From Pectinophora gossypiella (lineage: Eukaryota > Arthropoda > Insecta > Lepidoptera > Gelechiidae), in contig NC_065420.1 of the NCBI RefSeq assembly GCF_024362695.1, forward strand, positions 12,129,420 through 12,193,419: a stretch of 64,000 bases of DNA, written 5' to 3'. This document shows, one piece after another, positions 10,860-21,794 of the stretch (within the stretch, counting starts at the first letter, position 1; each line of letters begins with the position of its first letter). Under the pieces are notes generated by a model that saw only the letters and a list, made by a program, of their open reading frames with translations, had not been told where the DNA came from and did not search any database. Made by a program: the position numbers and the translations under genes.

Positions 10860-11010
10860 AGCTTAGAACATAAAATTTTGTGGGAGCTGGTTCTTGTTAA
10901 AGGCTTTACGCCTGTGCTACAAGTAACCAGGCCCCATGCCTTGGATATAAATCTTTGTATGTTTCTTGTGTCTGTTTTATTGTGTACAAACAAATAAATA
11001 AATAAATAAA
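10860..11010 (+). mobile_element. LINE 3' end with (AAAT)n tail
   Basis: TTTGTATGTTTCTTGTGTCT and TTGTGTACAAACAAATAAAT end in an AAAT run. The same end recurs at 11,250-11,310, so both are retroelement 3' termini. Confidence 0.6.
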
Positions 11011-11159
11011 TGATGAATTGTAGCGTTGACAGCGACTTTCCGAACGGCGACCCGCGCTACGGCGACTCTCTTTACGGCGAGTGGCCTTATTTTCTAAGGT
11101 TACAAAAAGAAACATATACTATGGTGAAAATTGAGAAAAAAAAAGTGAAAATAAAGTAA

Positions 11160-11310
11160 AAAGTAGTAGTAGTAAGTAGTAAAAGTAGTAAGTAGTAGTA
11201 GTAGTAAGTATATCTTTGTTTAGAGATAAGCTTGCCTGTACTATCTGTTTTCTTTGTATGTTTCTTGTGTCTGTTTCATTGTGTACAAATAAATAAATAA
11301 ATAATAATAA
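11160..11310. repeat. AGT microsatellite and a second LINE tail
   Basis: AGT/GTA runs at 11,160-11,210 are followed by the second copy of the TGTTTCTTGTGTCTGTTT tail with AAAT repeats. Confidence 0.65.
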
Positions 11311-12520
11311 ATAAAAACGGTTGAATCAGTTTTAGTTAAACTAGACTTAAAATTAAATTAAAAACTAAAACAGTATCACTGTGTGTGTGTGTGTGCGTTT
11401 GTGTGTGTTATATGAGTGAGTGTAAAGTGAGTATAAAGCTTGTTTTACATAAGTTATGCGCCTTTTGACTGCCGGGAACTTTCCTAAAATGGAAATATTC
11501 CCGAGAACGACATATCACTGGTGGGCAGGTCAATAAGAATAGTCGGAAATCCGATGGCATACCTATTTGCCTTTGTTGGGGTCTGCGGTTGGTCGTAATC
11601 TAATAAATATAGTACCGGCGAGCTTTGGGAAGTCTCTGATGAGAGTGGTAGAAGCGAAAGTGGTCAGGATCGTAGTAAGTGGAATTCTGTGTTCTCTGCC
11701 TACCCCAACGGGAAATCGACGGGATCTTATGTACTTATATAAAAAAAATCAGTTTAAAGAACTTTATTCTCATAACATATACATAGTCACTTAACATGAG
11801 AACTAAATGTTTTTACAAAATATAGATAAAGTGCCGTTGAGCAGGCAGACAAGGTATGCATATAAAAACTTACCAAAAACAAGAAATACATCGCTTTGAT
11901 ACGTTGTTTACAAGTGTGAGTGAAGTATGACTACCTATCGCTCATCGACAAACTAGTTAAAGGAAAATTTAGCCTCTCCTGATCCCGAAGAACAATATAA
12001 TGTACTTATTGTGTGGGTACTTAGTTAATCATGCATCGTACCTATGACTACCCCGATTGGGAACATAATCGTGAACTTAATAGGCATGCTATTTGTGTAC
12101 ATTATTCGCCATTATAAACGCACCGTAATAAGCGACGCGTGCGCACCAAAGGCATGCGACTGCGCTGCATTATATAACAACACACAAAAACTATAATTAT
12201 GTACAGGTTTGAGTTACAGCTCCAAAGACGTAATGTCTGACAAGAATGTGGCATTATTATGGATAATTTTGAGTCTCGTTATGTATCGCGGCATCACCCT
12301 TCCGGGGTGGACAGAGAGACAGGAGGGCATCGATTTGAACACTATTCGATTTTTCATAAAATTAAATAATGCTTCCTGGACCGAATGTAAAATACTAGAC
12401 GTCAAATTTCCTCTTTATGAGTGTGAATTCTCATTTGGATCTTAATATTGATATCATTTGGTCTCATATTTGCGTGCGGTTAAAGGCAATAGGCTCACCT
12501 TCATCATTAGACAGTAGTTG
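11311..12520. other. no clear gene
   Basis: Contains a short TG run (11,378-11,408) and a LINE-tail fragment at about 11,660-11,735. Frames at 11,567-11,794 and 12,209-12,445 show no recognisable features. Confidence 0.4.
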
Positions 12521-12541
12521 GGTTAGGTTAGGTACAGCTAA

Positions 12542-12824
12542 GCGGTTTGCGAATGTGTTCCTCGCAAACTGCTTAACAAGGAGTGTTCACGTGTGGCACA
12601 TTCACACGCACCAGAGCAGGGTCTGGAAACGGACGAGCACCGACGAGTTTGCGGACGAATGCTCGCGCGCCCCCGCGTCCCGTCAAATGGTGCAGGCAGG
12701 AACACCGTTGGGTTTTAGTGGGTATACCGGGTGGCAACACCCGGGGAGTCCCACATAACCACGTCGTCCCCCCGGGCGGCGTGGTATGCGTAACGCATTT
12801 CCCAACGTAAAAAAAAAAAAAAAA
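12542..12824 (+). mobile_element. 5'-truncated poly(A) LINE in a SINE
   Basis: A 283-bp insertion. Its 3' end contains GGGTATACCGGGTGGCAACA and CCACGTCGTCCCCCCGGGCG, then a poly(A) tail of about 16 A. It is flanked by a perfect 16-bp duplication GGTTAGGTACAGCTAA (12526-12541, 12825-12840). Poly(A) tail, 5' truncation and long duplication are all expected of target-primed reverse transcription. Confidence 0.85.
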
Positions 12825-12833
12825 GGTTAGGTA

Positions 12834-13025
12834 CAGCTAATAGCCGGGACCAACTGCCTCCGAAGCACGGAATCTTGTTACTTTTCTGGACAAGCAGGTG
12901 ATTCAAGCCTGTAATGTCCTTACCAAACAAAGGACAGTCACAAAATGATTTCGACAATGTCCCTATCGGGAATCGAACCCGGACCTCCAGATCGTGAGCT
13001 CAACGTTACCACTAGAACAAGGAGG
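12834..13025 (-). repeat. SINE family C, head and core
   Basis: The minus strand carries the tRNA-like head CAGCCTCCTTGTTCTAGTGG, the B-box-like GGTTCGATTCCCGATAGGGA and part of the core. The 3' tail is missing. A run of C at 13,029-13,042 abuts it. Confidence 0.65.
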
Positions 13026-13345
13026 CTGTCCCCCCCCCCCCCTTATATGTATGTCACAAAACTATAAAAACAATATTTTCAGGTTAAATCAACAAGACCG
13101 CAACCTCCTTAGGTTGCAACGTCAACCACAACAAAGCTAAACATTACGTAGCATGACGAACGCACAGTATGACGAACATTGGCATAATTCGGCGCCTGCG
13201 CAGACAATGAGGAGAAAGTTGCGTGCGCGACGACTGGACGGCTGTATGCTGTATGTGGTCGCGAACCATATTACATAGATATATATATTAACACAGGCTC
13301 GTTATCCCTGATGAGGTGGGCAGAGATACTTAATCAATAGACAAC
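13026..13345. other. no recognised feature
   Basis: A poly(C) run, then unassigned sequence. Confidence 0.4.
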
Positions 13346-13349
13346 TTCT

Positions 13350-13485
13350 GCTTAAGCCGTTGGTCCCGGTTACTACTTACTGATGTAAGTATGAGTCACG
13401 TCACGGGCCTTTGGTGGCTCAATAGTAACCCTGATACCCTGGTATCAACTCTGGTTGATGATGTTGGCAATCCCACAGGATAGAA
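13350..13485 (+). repeat. SINE family B, 3' end
   Basis: AGCCGTTGGTCCCGGTTACT to a GAAGAAGAAG tail. The head is missing. Confidence 0.65.
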
Positions 13486-13667
13486 GAAGAAGAATAGATA
13501 ACTTCGTCCTAAGGTGCATATAAATATGCAGTGTGAACAAAATATATCAAGAGCAATGTTGGTTTTGAAAATGAATTGCTTCTATACGGCCTTTTAGCGT
13601 CTAAATGTGGTGTGATACCAACCGGCAGTTATCCCTGTGTACTATGGGAGTGCACCCAAAGACCTTT

Positions 13668-13725
13668 GTCCGGCCACGTAGTTAATGCCATCTGCGGCAA
13701 ATGTACAATAAGTCACGTCAAAAAA
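13668..13725 (-). repeat. repeat D terminal fragment
   Basis: The minus-strand copy of the TTGACGTGACTTATTGTA end. Confidence 0.55.
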
Positions 13726-13813
13726 AAAACACCCAAAGACAAACCCCAGTCAGAGACAGTCGCTCGACGCTCGCCAAGTGTGAATGGGCCCTGATCTGAA
13801 CCTTACTGAATCC

Positions 13814-13960
13814 TGGGGTGTCAAAATGACCACATCGAAGCAATTCATCTAAGAAAGCAATATTGCTATTTTACATTTGTTTGCATTGCGCACTTGTTTT
13901 TATATGCGTAAATGTCAAATTGCAATATTGCTTTCTTAGACGAATTGCTTCGATGTGGCC
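13814..13960. mobile_element. hairpin MITE, GGCCACATCGAAGCAATT family
   Basis: Two inverted arms (CATCGAAGCAATTCATCTAA and TTAGACGAATTGCTTCGATG) surround a short loop. A second copy is at 32,665-32,799, and single arms occur near 14,165-14,210, 42,865, 48,030 and 56,815. Confidence 0.7.
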
Positions 13961-14115
13961 GAAACGTGGGCGCACGTTTTCACATAAAATTGGCTATACG
14001 AGCCACCACAGAGCACACCAGAGAGCAGACTTTCCAAGCTCTTGAATGACAACCGTCAATGAATCCACCAGCTGCTGTCGCTGTAGTCGAAATCGACTGT
14101 GAAGCATCATCATCA
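13961..14115 (+). mobile_element. LINE 3' end encoding zinc-finger-like terminus
   Basis: Encodes RGRTFSHKIGYTSHHRAHQR then FPSS and a stop, followed by a short 3' region with an ATC run. A nearly identical copy lies at 46,540-46,690. The matching LINE at 7.05 kb has the full CxxC...H...C motif. Confidence 0.65.
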
Positions 14116-14525
14116 TCAATATCAACTCTATATTATATGACTTATTGTAGATTTGCCGCAAAAGGCAATGTTGCTTTCTTAGATAAATTGCTCCGATGTG
14201 GCCATTTTAACCCCCCTGATCTCTTGTGGCATACACCGGCCTACTCTGACGCAACCGCCGGCACTTTCCTCCGATTACGGCACATTATGCACGCGACATT
14301 GAAACCGACTGACCGCGATTCTTTCACCTCGTACTACACACTACCAGCTATACTTGTGTTGCCCAACTGTGGGCAGTGTTTTATTAAGGTGTATCTTTAA
14401 CCCATTCACGGACGGAGACCATGGGTCATTGATGGTTCATAATAGGTAGTATGACACTCTGGAATCGGAACGTCATTAGACGTTCTGTCCTTGAAAGTCA
14501 ATCTCAATCAAAATCAGGAATTTCA
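14116..14525. other. unassigned; one MITE arm
   Basis: An arm of the GCAATTCATC hairpin family is at about 14,165-14,210. The 113-codon frame at 14,059-14,400 starts inside LINE sequence and is not called. Confidence 0.4.
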
Positions 14526-14529
14526 AGAA

Positions 14530-14730
14530 TACTCTTTTTTTGACATGACTTATTGTAGACTACTTGGTCGGACAAATGGGCGCAGAGGGCTCTCACCCGG
14601 TACATTTAAGACAACAGGCCTGATGGTGCCTAGTAGGGCGCGAACGTCGGCTCAAAGCGTCGTCTAGTGAGTCGATAGCGATAAGCGCTGAATGAGGGAA
14701 ATCGTCGACCACGACGGCGCGATCGGGGTT
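14530..14730 (+). repeat. repeat D copy, target of SINE C
   Basis: Repeat D from TTGACATGACTTATTGTAGA to ATCGGGGTTCTGAAACTATA, where SINE C has inserted. Confidence 0.6.
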
Positions 14731-14741
14731 CTGAAACTATA

Positions 14742-15073
14742 CATACATACATAAACAGCCTATATACGTCCCACTGCTGGGGACAGGCTTCCCCTCAATC
14801 AACCGGAGGGGATATGGAGCATACTTCACCACGCTGCTCCACTGCGGGTTGGTGAAGGTGTTTTTACGGCTAATAGCCGGGACCAACAGCTTAACGTGCC
14901 CTCCGAAGCACGGAATCATCTTACTTTTTCAGACAATCAGGTGATTCAAGCCTGAAAAGTCCTTACCAAACAAAGGACAGTCTCACAAAGTGATTTCGAC
15001 CATGTCCCCATCGGGAATCGAACCCGGACCTCCAGATCGTGAGCCTGACGCTCTAACCACTAGACCACGAAGG
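14742..15073 (-). mobile_element. full-length SINE (family C)
   Basis: A 332-bp element. The minus-strand tRNA-like head is AGCCTTCGTGGTCTAGTGG with B-box-like GGTTCGATTCCCGATGGGGA. The 3' end carries CCCAGCAGTGGGACGTATAT and a TATG tail. The 11-bp duplication CTGAAACTATA (14731-14741, 15074-15084) is perfect. Confidence 0.85.
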
Positions 15074-15359
15074 CTGAAACTATATAGCCTGTCAATTGTC
15101 CGTTCTTTTCCTTTTCGGGGATAAGAAAATGTCAGATAATAATTTAAAATAAAAAGAGATGGTGTGTTCAAGAATCAGCATCAATACTTATCTTCTACTT
15201 GAACATTAAATTCTTACAATTTTCTCTATTGCAACATTAACGATGGCGGAAGATAAACATTATAGCAATCATCGATTCGAAGTATTGATTGAGATTATTA
15301 CGTATATAATTCACATTTTATTTTATTCACATTATTGGCAAGTAGTATTATTATATTAA

Positions 15360-15640
15360 CTCACATCATCTGCCTATCATTATCCCATTTTTCACAGGGT
15401 CCGCTTACCTAACCTGAACATTTTGACAGGTCTACTTGAATGGCGGTAGTAACCGCAGCACCATCGCATCACTTAATTCGCGGTCGGCACACGTGCCCTC
15501 GCTGCGCGCGGGAGTTCACTGTGAAGATAGGCTACATAAGCCATCTTCGGGCGCATCAGCATCGTGCCGACTAGGAGTCGAAATGGTCGTCATGGCCGAA
15601 ATCGATCGGAGGTCATCATCATCATCATGCCATAGATCTC
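15360..15640 (+). mobile_element. repeat fragment and LINE zinc-finger-like 3' end
   Basis: GGGTCCGCTTACCTAACCTG at about 15,397 belongs to the dispersed family at 2.9 kb. From 15,440 the plus strand encodes CPRCARECTVKIGYISHLRA then HQHRAD and a stop, a LINE ORF2-type end, followed by an ATC run. Confidence 0.6.
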
Positions 15641-15719
15641 AGACCTCCAGTCACGTCGATAAAAAAGACCAGCACAGAAGCAGAGCCAGTTATTCCAGTA
15701 TCTCATATTATAATTAGTA

Positions 15720-16640
15720 TCCCACACTATGAGGTATTGGTATTCGTGTGCTTAAATTAATTATCTATGCAAGTCCATCTCACGATACTGATCTGTCTTG
15801 GCAGACTGGACAGAAGACATCTTATCTCGCTGAAACGCACATGCAACAGTTACAACACTAGACCTTGCAATTTTTGGCACCACGTACCTTTAGTGATGCG
15901 AATGCAAATGCGAATTTATCGACAGTTTTATTTAAAAGACAAAAAAGGAAAATAGGTAAGTAGGTATTTATTATTAGAGGACACCACAATACAAATACAA
16001 AAAAAAATCAGAAAAAGAATACACTAAATTACATATTAACAGATACGTAAAAGAAAACAATAAATAAAATATAAAATATTATGATACCCCGCTTCGGAAA
16101 GTACTTTAAGCCATTGGTCCTGGGCTACTAGCCCAAAAAATTAACCTTTCATTTTTAAAAAAATCCGTAAGCATTCATGATTATTCATTAGCTCAATAAA
16201 AACGTAATGAGGAGAGCTTTTCATTTATCGCTTATAAAACTTACTCATTCACCATACAAAATCAATGTCTAGTGTTAGGCACTAAACGACACTAATAGAG
16301 AAGCAATGATGACCATTTCAACTTTACATACGGCGAGTAACCGACTATTTTGATACGTACGATTCATTCGATATCGATATATTATGAGGTACTGGCCAAT
16401 CGCCTCTCTATAATTGACTATGCATGTTTTGCGAAACGCACCCACTTCAAAACATCTTTACTTGTTACTAATTCACAAATTCTTGTAAGTATAATGTTTT
16501 ATAAATAAATAAAACTGATTGCTCTTATGTGTAAAAAGTTCTTGAAGTTTTATGATTGCACGTAACATTGCGTGTAAAGGAAAGGAGTAAGTACTTATAC
16601 TTACTTGGAAAAATCTAAAAATGAATAGGCAACGTTCAAA
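15720..16640. other. no recognised feature
   Basis: AT-rich. No frame above 62 codons and no clear repeat. Confidence 0.4.
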
Positions 16641-16646
16641 TGTCTA

Positions 16647-16965
16647 CAGGGTGTTAGTGACATCGTGACGAATACTAAGGGGGATGATTCAGACCATGAA
16701 TCTGAGTTAATATCTGGTGAATTTTCGGATGTGTTTGTTTACTGTGTTTACTTAGATGACTAGAAGAAGCGAAAGTGGTCTATCAGGATCACAGTTAGTG
16801 GAATTCCGTGGTATCTGCCTACGCCTACGGGAAATAGGCGTGGTCGTGGTATGTAATTATACAGGGCATTAATAACATCACAACGAAAACTCTGAGGGAT
16901 GATTCAGGCCATGATTCTGAGTTAACATCAGGTGAAATTTTCCGTCGCAAACTACCCAAGTACCC
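16647..16965. mobile_element. two left halves of CAGGGTG MITEs and a LINE tail
   Basis: Left arms start at 16,647 (CAGGGTGTTAGTGACATCGT) and about 16,865 (CAGGGCATTAATAACATCAC). Between them, at 16,765-16,850, is the GGATCACAGTTAGTGGAATT LINE tail seen at 8.7 and 58.9 kb. Confidence 0.55.
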
Positions 16966-17088
16966 AATAGGCTACTTAACAACCTAGTCAAATGAGATAC
17001 TTTTTACGAAACGTCAAAACGATAGTTTTCTATGAAGTTTGTTTGGAAATACTGTCCTCCATAAAAGCGGTCATCAATAAAAGCGGTC

Positions 17089-17235
17089 TGAGATATCCTG
17101 ATATCACCGCCGTATTTATAGGGAGTAACAATGAAACGTCTATTACGGATCACGCCATTTATTCCACCGAATTGTCGGTAGCTCGCAAAACATATATAAA
17201 TAAGTACCTGCAATATCATTATAAAATATACTACA
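17089..17235 (-). repeat. 3' LTR
   Basis: Base-for-base identical to the 5' LTR at 21,795-21,941 (147 bp). On the minus strand it begins TGTAGTATATTTTATAATGA and ends GATATCTCA. Confidence 0.95.
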
Positions 17236-17250
17236 CTCTTCCACAACAAA
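17236..17250 (-). other. polypurine tract next to 3' LTR
   Basis: The minus strand reads TTTGTTGTGGAAGAG directly before the 3' LTR, the expected place for the plus-strand primer. It is short and includes T residues, so the functional limits are uncertain. Confidence 0.55.
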
Positions 17251-17507
17251 TCAACATTAAAATTATGTAATAATAACTCACAACATTACTTGATCTGGTT
17301 GACATAATCAACCAAGATAAAAACATTGCAATAAGTATAAAATTATAAAAACAACCATTCTCGGTGGGCTAAATTATATTGTCACCTATTACAATTATTA
17401 TATGATCGAACTGTAACATGCAATAATTGGATACTTAATCTTTCTACTAGTTACAAAAATAAGAATTTACGCAGATACCATGCTCTTCTGTTTACATTCC
17501 ATATTTT

Positions 17508-17522
17508 CTCTTCCACAACAAA
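17508..17522 (-). other. second copy of the polypurine-tract sequence
   Basis: The same 15 bases as at 17,236-17,250 occur again 272 bp upstream of the 3' LTR in the untranslated region. It may be a second priming site or a leftover of an internal duplication. Confidence 0.4.
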
Positions 17523-17587
17523 ATCATGCAATCTAATTGATGGTGGTTGGTATGCATAATCATTATTCTGGCGTTAGGTGTTTAATT

Positions 17588-20500
17588 TTATATGTTTAAA
17601 CGTTTCGGAGGTTTAATTAGCCGACCCGATCGAGTACGATGCAAATTCGGTTGTGGCTGAGGATGTACGGGTACAGTGTCGCTGGGTGGCGTCCCGTATT
17701 CTTCCGTGTCGGCGTCGGGCAGCGCGGCGCTGTTGCGGTGCTGCTGCTGCTCGCGCGCTGGCGATGTGAGCGGCGCGGGGGAGGGCAGCGAGTTGCCGCC
17801 GGCGCGAGGCTGAGATGACTCACCCACATCGTACATATCGTACGACCACGTGTGTGTACCTACTGGGTTATCTTTTTCTTCATATGTACTCGCATCTATT
17901 AATTGATTTGCATGGCGCCTCCAAACTAAACTAGTCTCGGCTACCCTTACGTCGTAAAGGACCTTACCTTTCCTATTGATTATCGATCCCAAAACCCACT
18001 TTGGTTTTTGTGGTTTATCGCGATAATCTCTGGCCCACACTTTAGTGTTAATTGGAAACGTTTTTTCTTTTCCGCCGAAATTCTTTTTTTGCGTATTTTG
18101 TTTCGCACGTACTCGATCGTATAAACCACTATTTGTTAATGCCGTACTTGTTGACTCAGTGGTTACTAAATCGAGTTTGCAGCGTAGATTTCTACCATAC
18201 ATTAGGTAAGCAGGAGACAAACCTGTTGTACAATGTGGCGAATTCCTATAATGAAATAAATAATTATTTAATATGTTATTTATTTCCTTAGCCTTGCCAT
18301 CTTTTATTGCATGTTTAATGAAGCGTTTACACGTCTTCACTGCATTTTCCGCGAGTCCATTACTCTGTGGGGAATAAGCTGAGGTTAAAATGTGTCTAAT
18401 GCCGTTCAAATGGCAAAAATGGGTAAAATCTGTCGAAACAAAAGTTTTTGCGTTGTCTGTTACTATATTTTGGGGTAGTCCGAAGTAGTTAAATATTGTT
18501 TGTAATTTGCTAATAAGCATTTGACTCGACAAATTAGGCACCTCGACACATTCCAGCCACTTGCTATGTGCGTCTATTAACACCAGGTACATTTTTCCAT
18601 AAAGGGGGCCGAGATAATCTAAATGTACTCTTTCAAAAACGCTACTAGGCCATTCCCAATATTCCATTACGGTTTTAGGCGGCGTCGCCCTGTTTGCGAT
18701 GCACCTATCGCAGTTTGAGGTAATCTTTTCTATATCACTGTCGATACCAGGATACCAGAAACGTTCTCGCGCGATCATTTTCATTTTAATGATGCCTAAA
18801 TGAGCTGCGTGCAGCTCGCGCAATACCGCCGGTCGGTACACGGCGGGCACTACAACACGATGGCCACGAAGCACACAGCCTTTGTCGACGTGCAGCTCGT
18901 GTTGACAGCGTTTATAAGCCAGCAGATCTGGACGTACTCTTTTGGGCCACCCACGGGTGACATACACCAGTACTTGCTTGAGGGTCGAGTCCGCTACCGT
19001 CGCGGCGCTCAACTCACTGAGCGATGCGGGCAGCGGGGCGCCCGACGTCGCCAGCGCATTTATGTAACTAACGACGTTATCGCTGTCAATTACAGCGGTC
19101 CCCGAGTCAACAGGGCAACGACTCAAATAGTCGGCAACATTTTTTTCGCTTCGTACAAATTCTATTTTGTAATTATAAGCTGCGAGAAATAAAGCATAGC
19201 GTTGTAGTCTCGCCTCTGTCATTTGAGGAATGCCCTTAGTTGGAGAAAATATAGACATAAGAGGCTTATGGTCAGTCCTCAAAATAAATGGTTGTTGACG
19301 CCCGTACAAGTACTGGTGGTATTTTTTAATTCCATAAACGATCGCGGTAGCTTCCTTTTGAATTTGGCTGTAGCCGCGTTCACTTTTACACAAGGACCTA
19401 GATGCGTAGCTGAGCGGTCGTTCGCTGCCGTCGACGGCGCGCACGGCCAGCACGGCGCCCAGCCCGGCCGGCGCTGCGTCCACCGTCAGCACCAGCTGCG
19501 CCTGTGGATCGTAGTGCGCCAGCACACGCTCGGAACTCAACTCCGCCTTCACCGCTTCGAAGGCGCGTTGATGCTCTTCCGCCCATGCCCATTTTATATC
19601 CTTTCGCAACAAGCTGTGTAAGGGCTCCAAAATCACTGAGGCCTGTGGTATAAAGTTGCGATAGAAATTAATAAGCCCCAAAAACGATTTGAGCTCTTTC
19701 GCATTATTGGGCGCAGTGGTTTGCATAATTGCCTTTATTTTATCTGGATTCTTGTGTATGCCACCGTGATCGATGATATATCCTAAGTACTCCACCTTGT
19801 CTTGAAAGAAAGAACACTTGGACCGTTGGAGCATCAGGCCCGCGTCCTGCAGGCGGCCGAGCACCTGGTGTACTCGCCGCCAGTGCAGCTCGCGTGTGGG
19901 CGCGGCTATCAGTACGTCGTCTAGGAAGCATTCCACACCCTCAATACCGTGCAGCAGCTGTACCATAGCGCGCTGGAACAGGGCGGGCGCATTTGCTAAC
20001 CCGAACACAAGCCGAGTATACTTAAATAAACCCTTGTGGGTGTTAATACACGTTAAATCTTGTGCTGCGTCTTCCAATATAAATTGATTATAACTATTCG
20101 ACAAATCGATTTTACTAAAATAGCGACAATCATGCAAGGAAGCGCACAATTCGCTTATTGTCGGTAATGGATATGAATCTACTATTAAATCTTTATTTAT
20201 GGTGACGGAGTAATCGCCGCAAATACGCACATCGTTATTTTTCTTTAAAACTGCGACGATCGGCGATGCATATTTAGAATAAGAAACCGGTTTCAAGATA
20301 CCTACGTGCACTAATCTATCGAGTTCGTCACTGACCTTTTGCTTTAATGCAAACGGTACTGGTCTCGCTTTATAAAACTTCGGAGTTGCACCTTCCCTTA
20401 AATGTAATGACAGTTTATACTTATTAAAAGTTCCTAACTTTCCCGAAAATAAATCACTATACTGGTTTAATACTAATTCCTTATCGTTTTCTGAACAATA

Positions 20501-21727
20501 ATTTAGCGCGACTAATGCCAAATTAAATTTTGCCATAAAATCCCTACCCAGTAACGACACTGCACCTTTTTCTACTACATAAAAGTTTATGTCTAGCGTA
20601 ACGCCCTCGTAACTGACCGGTAAGGTGCACATTCCGATAGGAGAAACAACATCCCCGTTGTAAGTACGTAAAGATTTATTTGACTCACCCAGGGTCGCGG
20701 ACTTTGAAAAATACTTGCGCCAAAGCGTGGCCGGAAGCGCCGACACCGCGCTGCCCGAATCCACCTCCATGCTGAGCGGCACCGCGCACTTGCCGACACG
20801 CACCTGCACCGTCAGGGGCTTTTCGTCCGAGCAACGAATGTTATTTATCGGCGAATAGTCTTCGTTCACCTCGTCATCGCTAGCATCGCAGATATAATGA
20901 TTATGCAAACCTCCCTTGTTTTTGTTACGGTCTCTAAAATTTGCACCACCTTTTTTCACTTCTTTACTCGTACACATTCGCTTTAGATGTCCCTTGACCC
21001 CACAATTATCACACACTAAATGACGATAACCACATTCGACCGGAGGATGTGACCTCGCGCCGCATACGGAGCACCTCTCGTGCGCGGGGCCGCGCTGCGC
21101 GCGCCGCTGGTCCCCCCTGAAGCTGCCGCCGCCGGCGGCCCGCCGCACACCCGCATACAGCATAAGCTCGGGCTTCACTGCTGCCGCGCCCGCGCATGCG
21201 ATACGTTGCGCGCTTTCTACAGCACACGCCAACTCCATCGCTTTTGTAAATTTGAGTTGCGTAGCATCCTCACGATACAATTTCTCTCTAATGGCCGATG
21301 AATCAATACCTAATACAAAACGGTCGGTTAAACTCATGTCGAGCGAAGAACCGAACTCACATACTGAAGCCAATCCACGTAAGCGTGCCGCATACTCCAT
21401 CACTGACTCGTGCTTTTCCTTTCTGGCCGCATAAAATATTTCGCGTTCGGCGTACACACATCTCTTAGGGCCGAAATGTTTGTCTAAAGTACTGACAATA
21501 GCTTCGTACGTGGCTAATTCCGGAGTGGTCGGATATAACAGATCTCGAACGAGGCGGTATGACTCCTGCGACATGCAATTCAGAAAAATTGCTCTTCTCT
21601 TGATTCCCTTTCCATCGGTCGCATCGTTGATGTCATTAGCTTGAAAGAAGTTTGTTATCTGAGCCTTATGTACAGGCCACTCGTCGCACTTGCAGTCGAA
21701 CACCGGCACGGTACCGAAAATTGACAT
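17588..21727 (-). CDS. fused gag-pol polyprotein of the Gypsy-type element
   Basis: A 1379-residue single frame. The gag part ends in two zinc knuckles near residues 219-252 (CSVCGARSHPPVEC, CDNCGVKGHLKRMC). The aspartic protease motif VDSGSAVS is at 322-329. Reverse transcriptase has FSKIDLSNSYNQF around 537-549 and the catalytic FLDD at 601-604. RNase H carries TVDAAPAG (748-755) and TDHKPL (818-823). Integrase has an HHCC zinc finger (His973, His976, Cys1006, Cys1009) and the DDE residues Asp1037, Asp1091 and Glu1127. All key residues are present and there is no stop or frameshift, so the product is probably functional. Gag and pol are in one frame, without the usual frameshift. The first ATG, 67 nt after the LTR, is taken as the start. 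Confidence 0.95.
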   Translation of the reverse strand: MSIFGTVPVFDCKCDEWPVHKAQITNFFQANDINDATDGKGIKRRAIFLNCMSQESYRLVRDLLYPTTPELATYEAIVSTLDKHFGPKRCVYAEREIFYAARKEKHESVMEYAARLRGLASVCEFGSSLDMSLTDRFVLGIDSSAIREKLYREDATQLKFTKAMELACAVESAQRIACAGAAAVKPELMLYAGVRRAAGGGSFRGDQRRAQRGPAHERCSVCGARSHPPVECGYRHLVCDNCGVKGHLKRMCTSKEVKKGGANFRDRNKNKGGLHNHYICDASDDEVNEDYSPINNIRCSDEKPLTVQVRVGKCAVPLSMEVDSGSAVSALPATLWRKYFSKSATLGESNKSLRTYNGDVVSPIGMCTLPVSYEGVTLDINFYVVEKGAVSLLGRDFMAKFNLALVALNYCSENDKELVLNQYSDLFSGKLGTFNKYKLSLHLREGATPKFYKARPVPFALKQKVSDELDRLVHVGILKPVSYSKYASPIVAVLKKNNDVRICGDYSVTINKDLIVDSYPLPTISELCASLHDCRYFSKIDLSNSYNQFILEDAAQDLTCINTHKGLFKYTRLVFGLANAPALFQRAMVQLLHGIEGVECFLDDVLIAAPTRELHWRRVHQVLGRLQDAGLMLQRSKCSFFQDKVEYLGYIIDHGGIHKNPDKIKAIMQTTAPNNAKELKSFLGLINFYRNFIPQASVILEPLHSLLRKDIKWAWAEEHQRAFEAVKAELSSERVLAHYDPQAQLVLTVDAAPAGLGAVLAVRAVDGSERPLSYASRSLCKSERGYSQIQKEATAIVYGIKKYHQYLYGRQQPFILRTDHKPLMSIFSPTKGIPQMTEARLQRYALFLAAYNYKIEFVRSEKNVADYLSRCPVDSGTAVIDSDNVVSYINALATSGAPLPASLSELSAATVADSTLKQVLVYVTRGWPKRVRPDLLAYKRCQHELHVDKGCVLRGHRVVVPAVYRPAVLRELHAAHLGIIKMKMIARERFWYPGIDSDIEKITSNCDRCIANRATPPKTVMEYWEWPSSVFERVHLDYLGPLYGKMYLVLIDAHSKWLECVEVPNLSSQMLISKLQTIFNYFGLPQNIVTDNAKTFVSTDFTHFCHLNGIRHILTSAYSPQSNGLAENAVKTCKRFIKHAIKDGKAKEINNILNNYLFHYRNSPHCTTGLSPAYLMYGRNLRCKLDLVTTESTSTALTNSGLYDRVRAKQNTQKKNFGGKEKTFPINTKVWARDYRDKPQKPKWVLGSIINRKGKVLYDVRVAETSLVWRRHANQLIDASTYEEKDNPVGTHTWSYDMYDVGESSQPRAGGNSLPSPAPLTSPAREQQQHRNSAALPDADTEEYGTPPSDTVPVHPQPQPNLHRTRSGRLIKPPKRLNI

Positions 21728-21774
21728 ATTTTAACGATAAATGTAATTAACGCGTGGTTTAATCGAAATACTTT

Positions 21775-21794
21775 CGATATAGCTGCGTCGCCAC
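21775..21794 (-). other. primer-binding site candidate
   Basis: Immediately inside the 5' LTR the minus strand reads GTGGCGACGCAGCTATATCG. TGG directly after the LTR fits pairing with the CCA end of a tRNA. The tRNA cannot be named without a search of the host tRNA set. Confidence 0.5.

Noticed and set aside
12516..12541. TTAGG-like tandem (insect telomere repeat)
   Set aside because: Only two units and part of a target-site duplication.
20593..20799. Short frames within the Gypsy gag-pol region
   Set aside because: Shadows of the 1379-codon frame.
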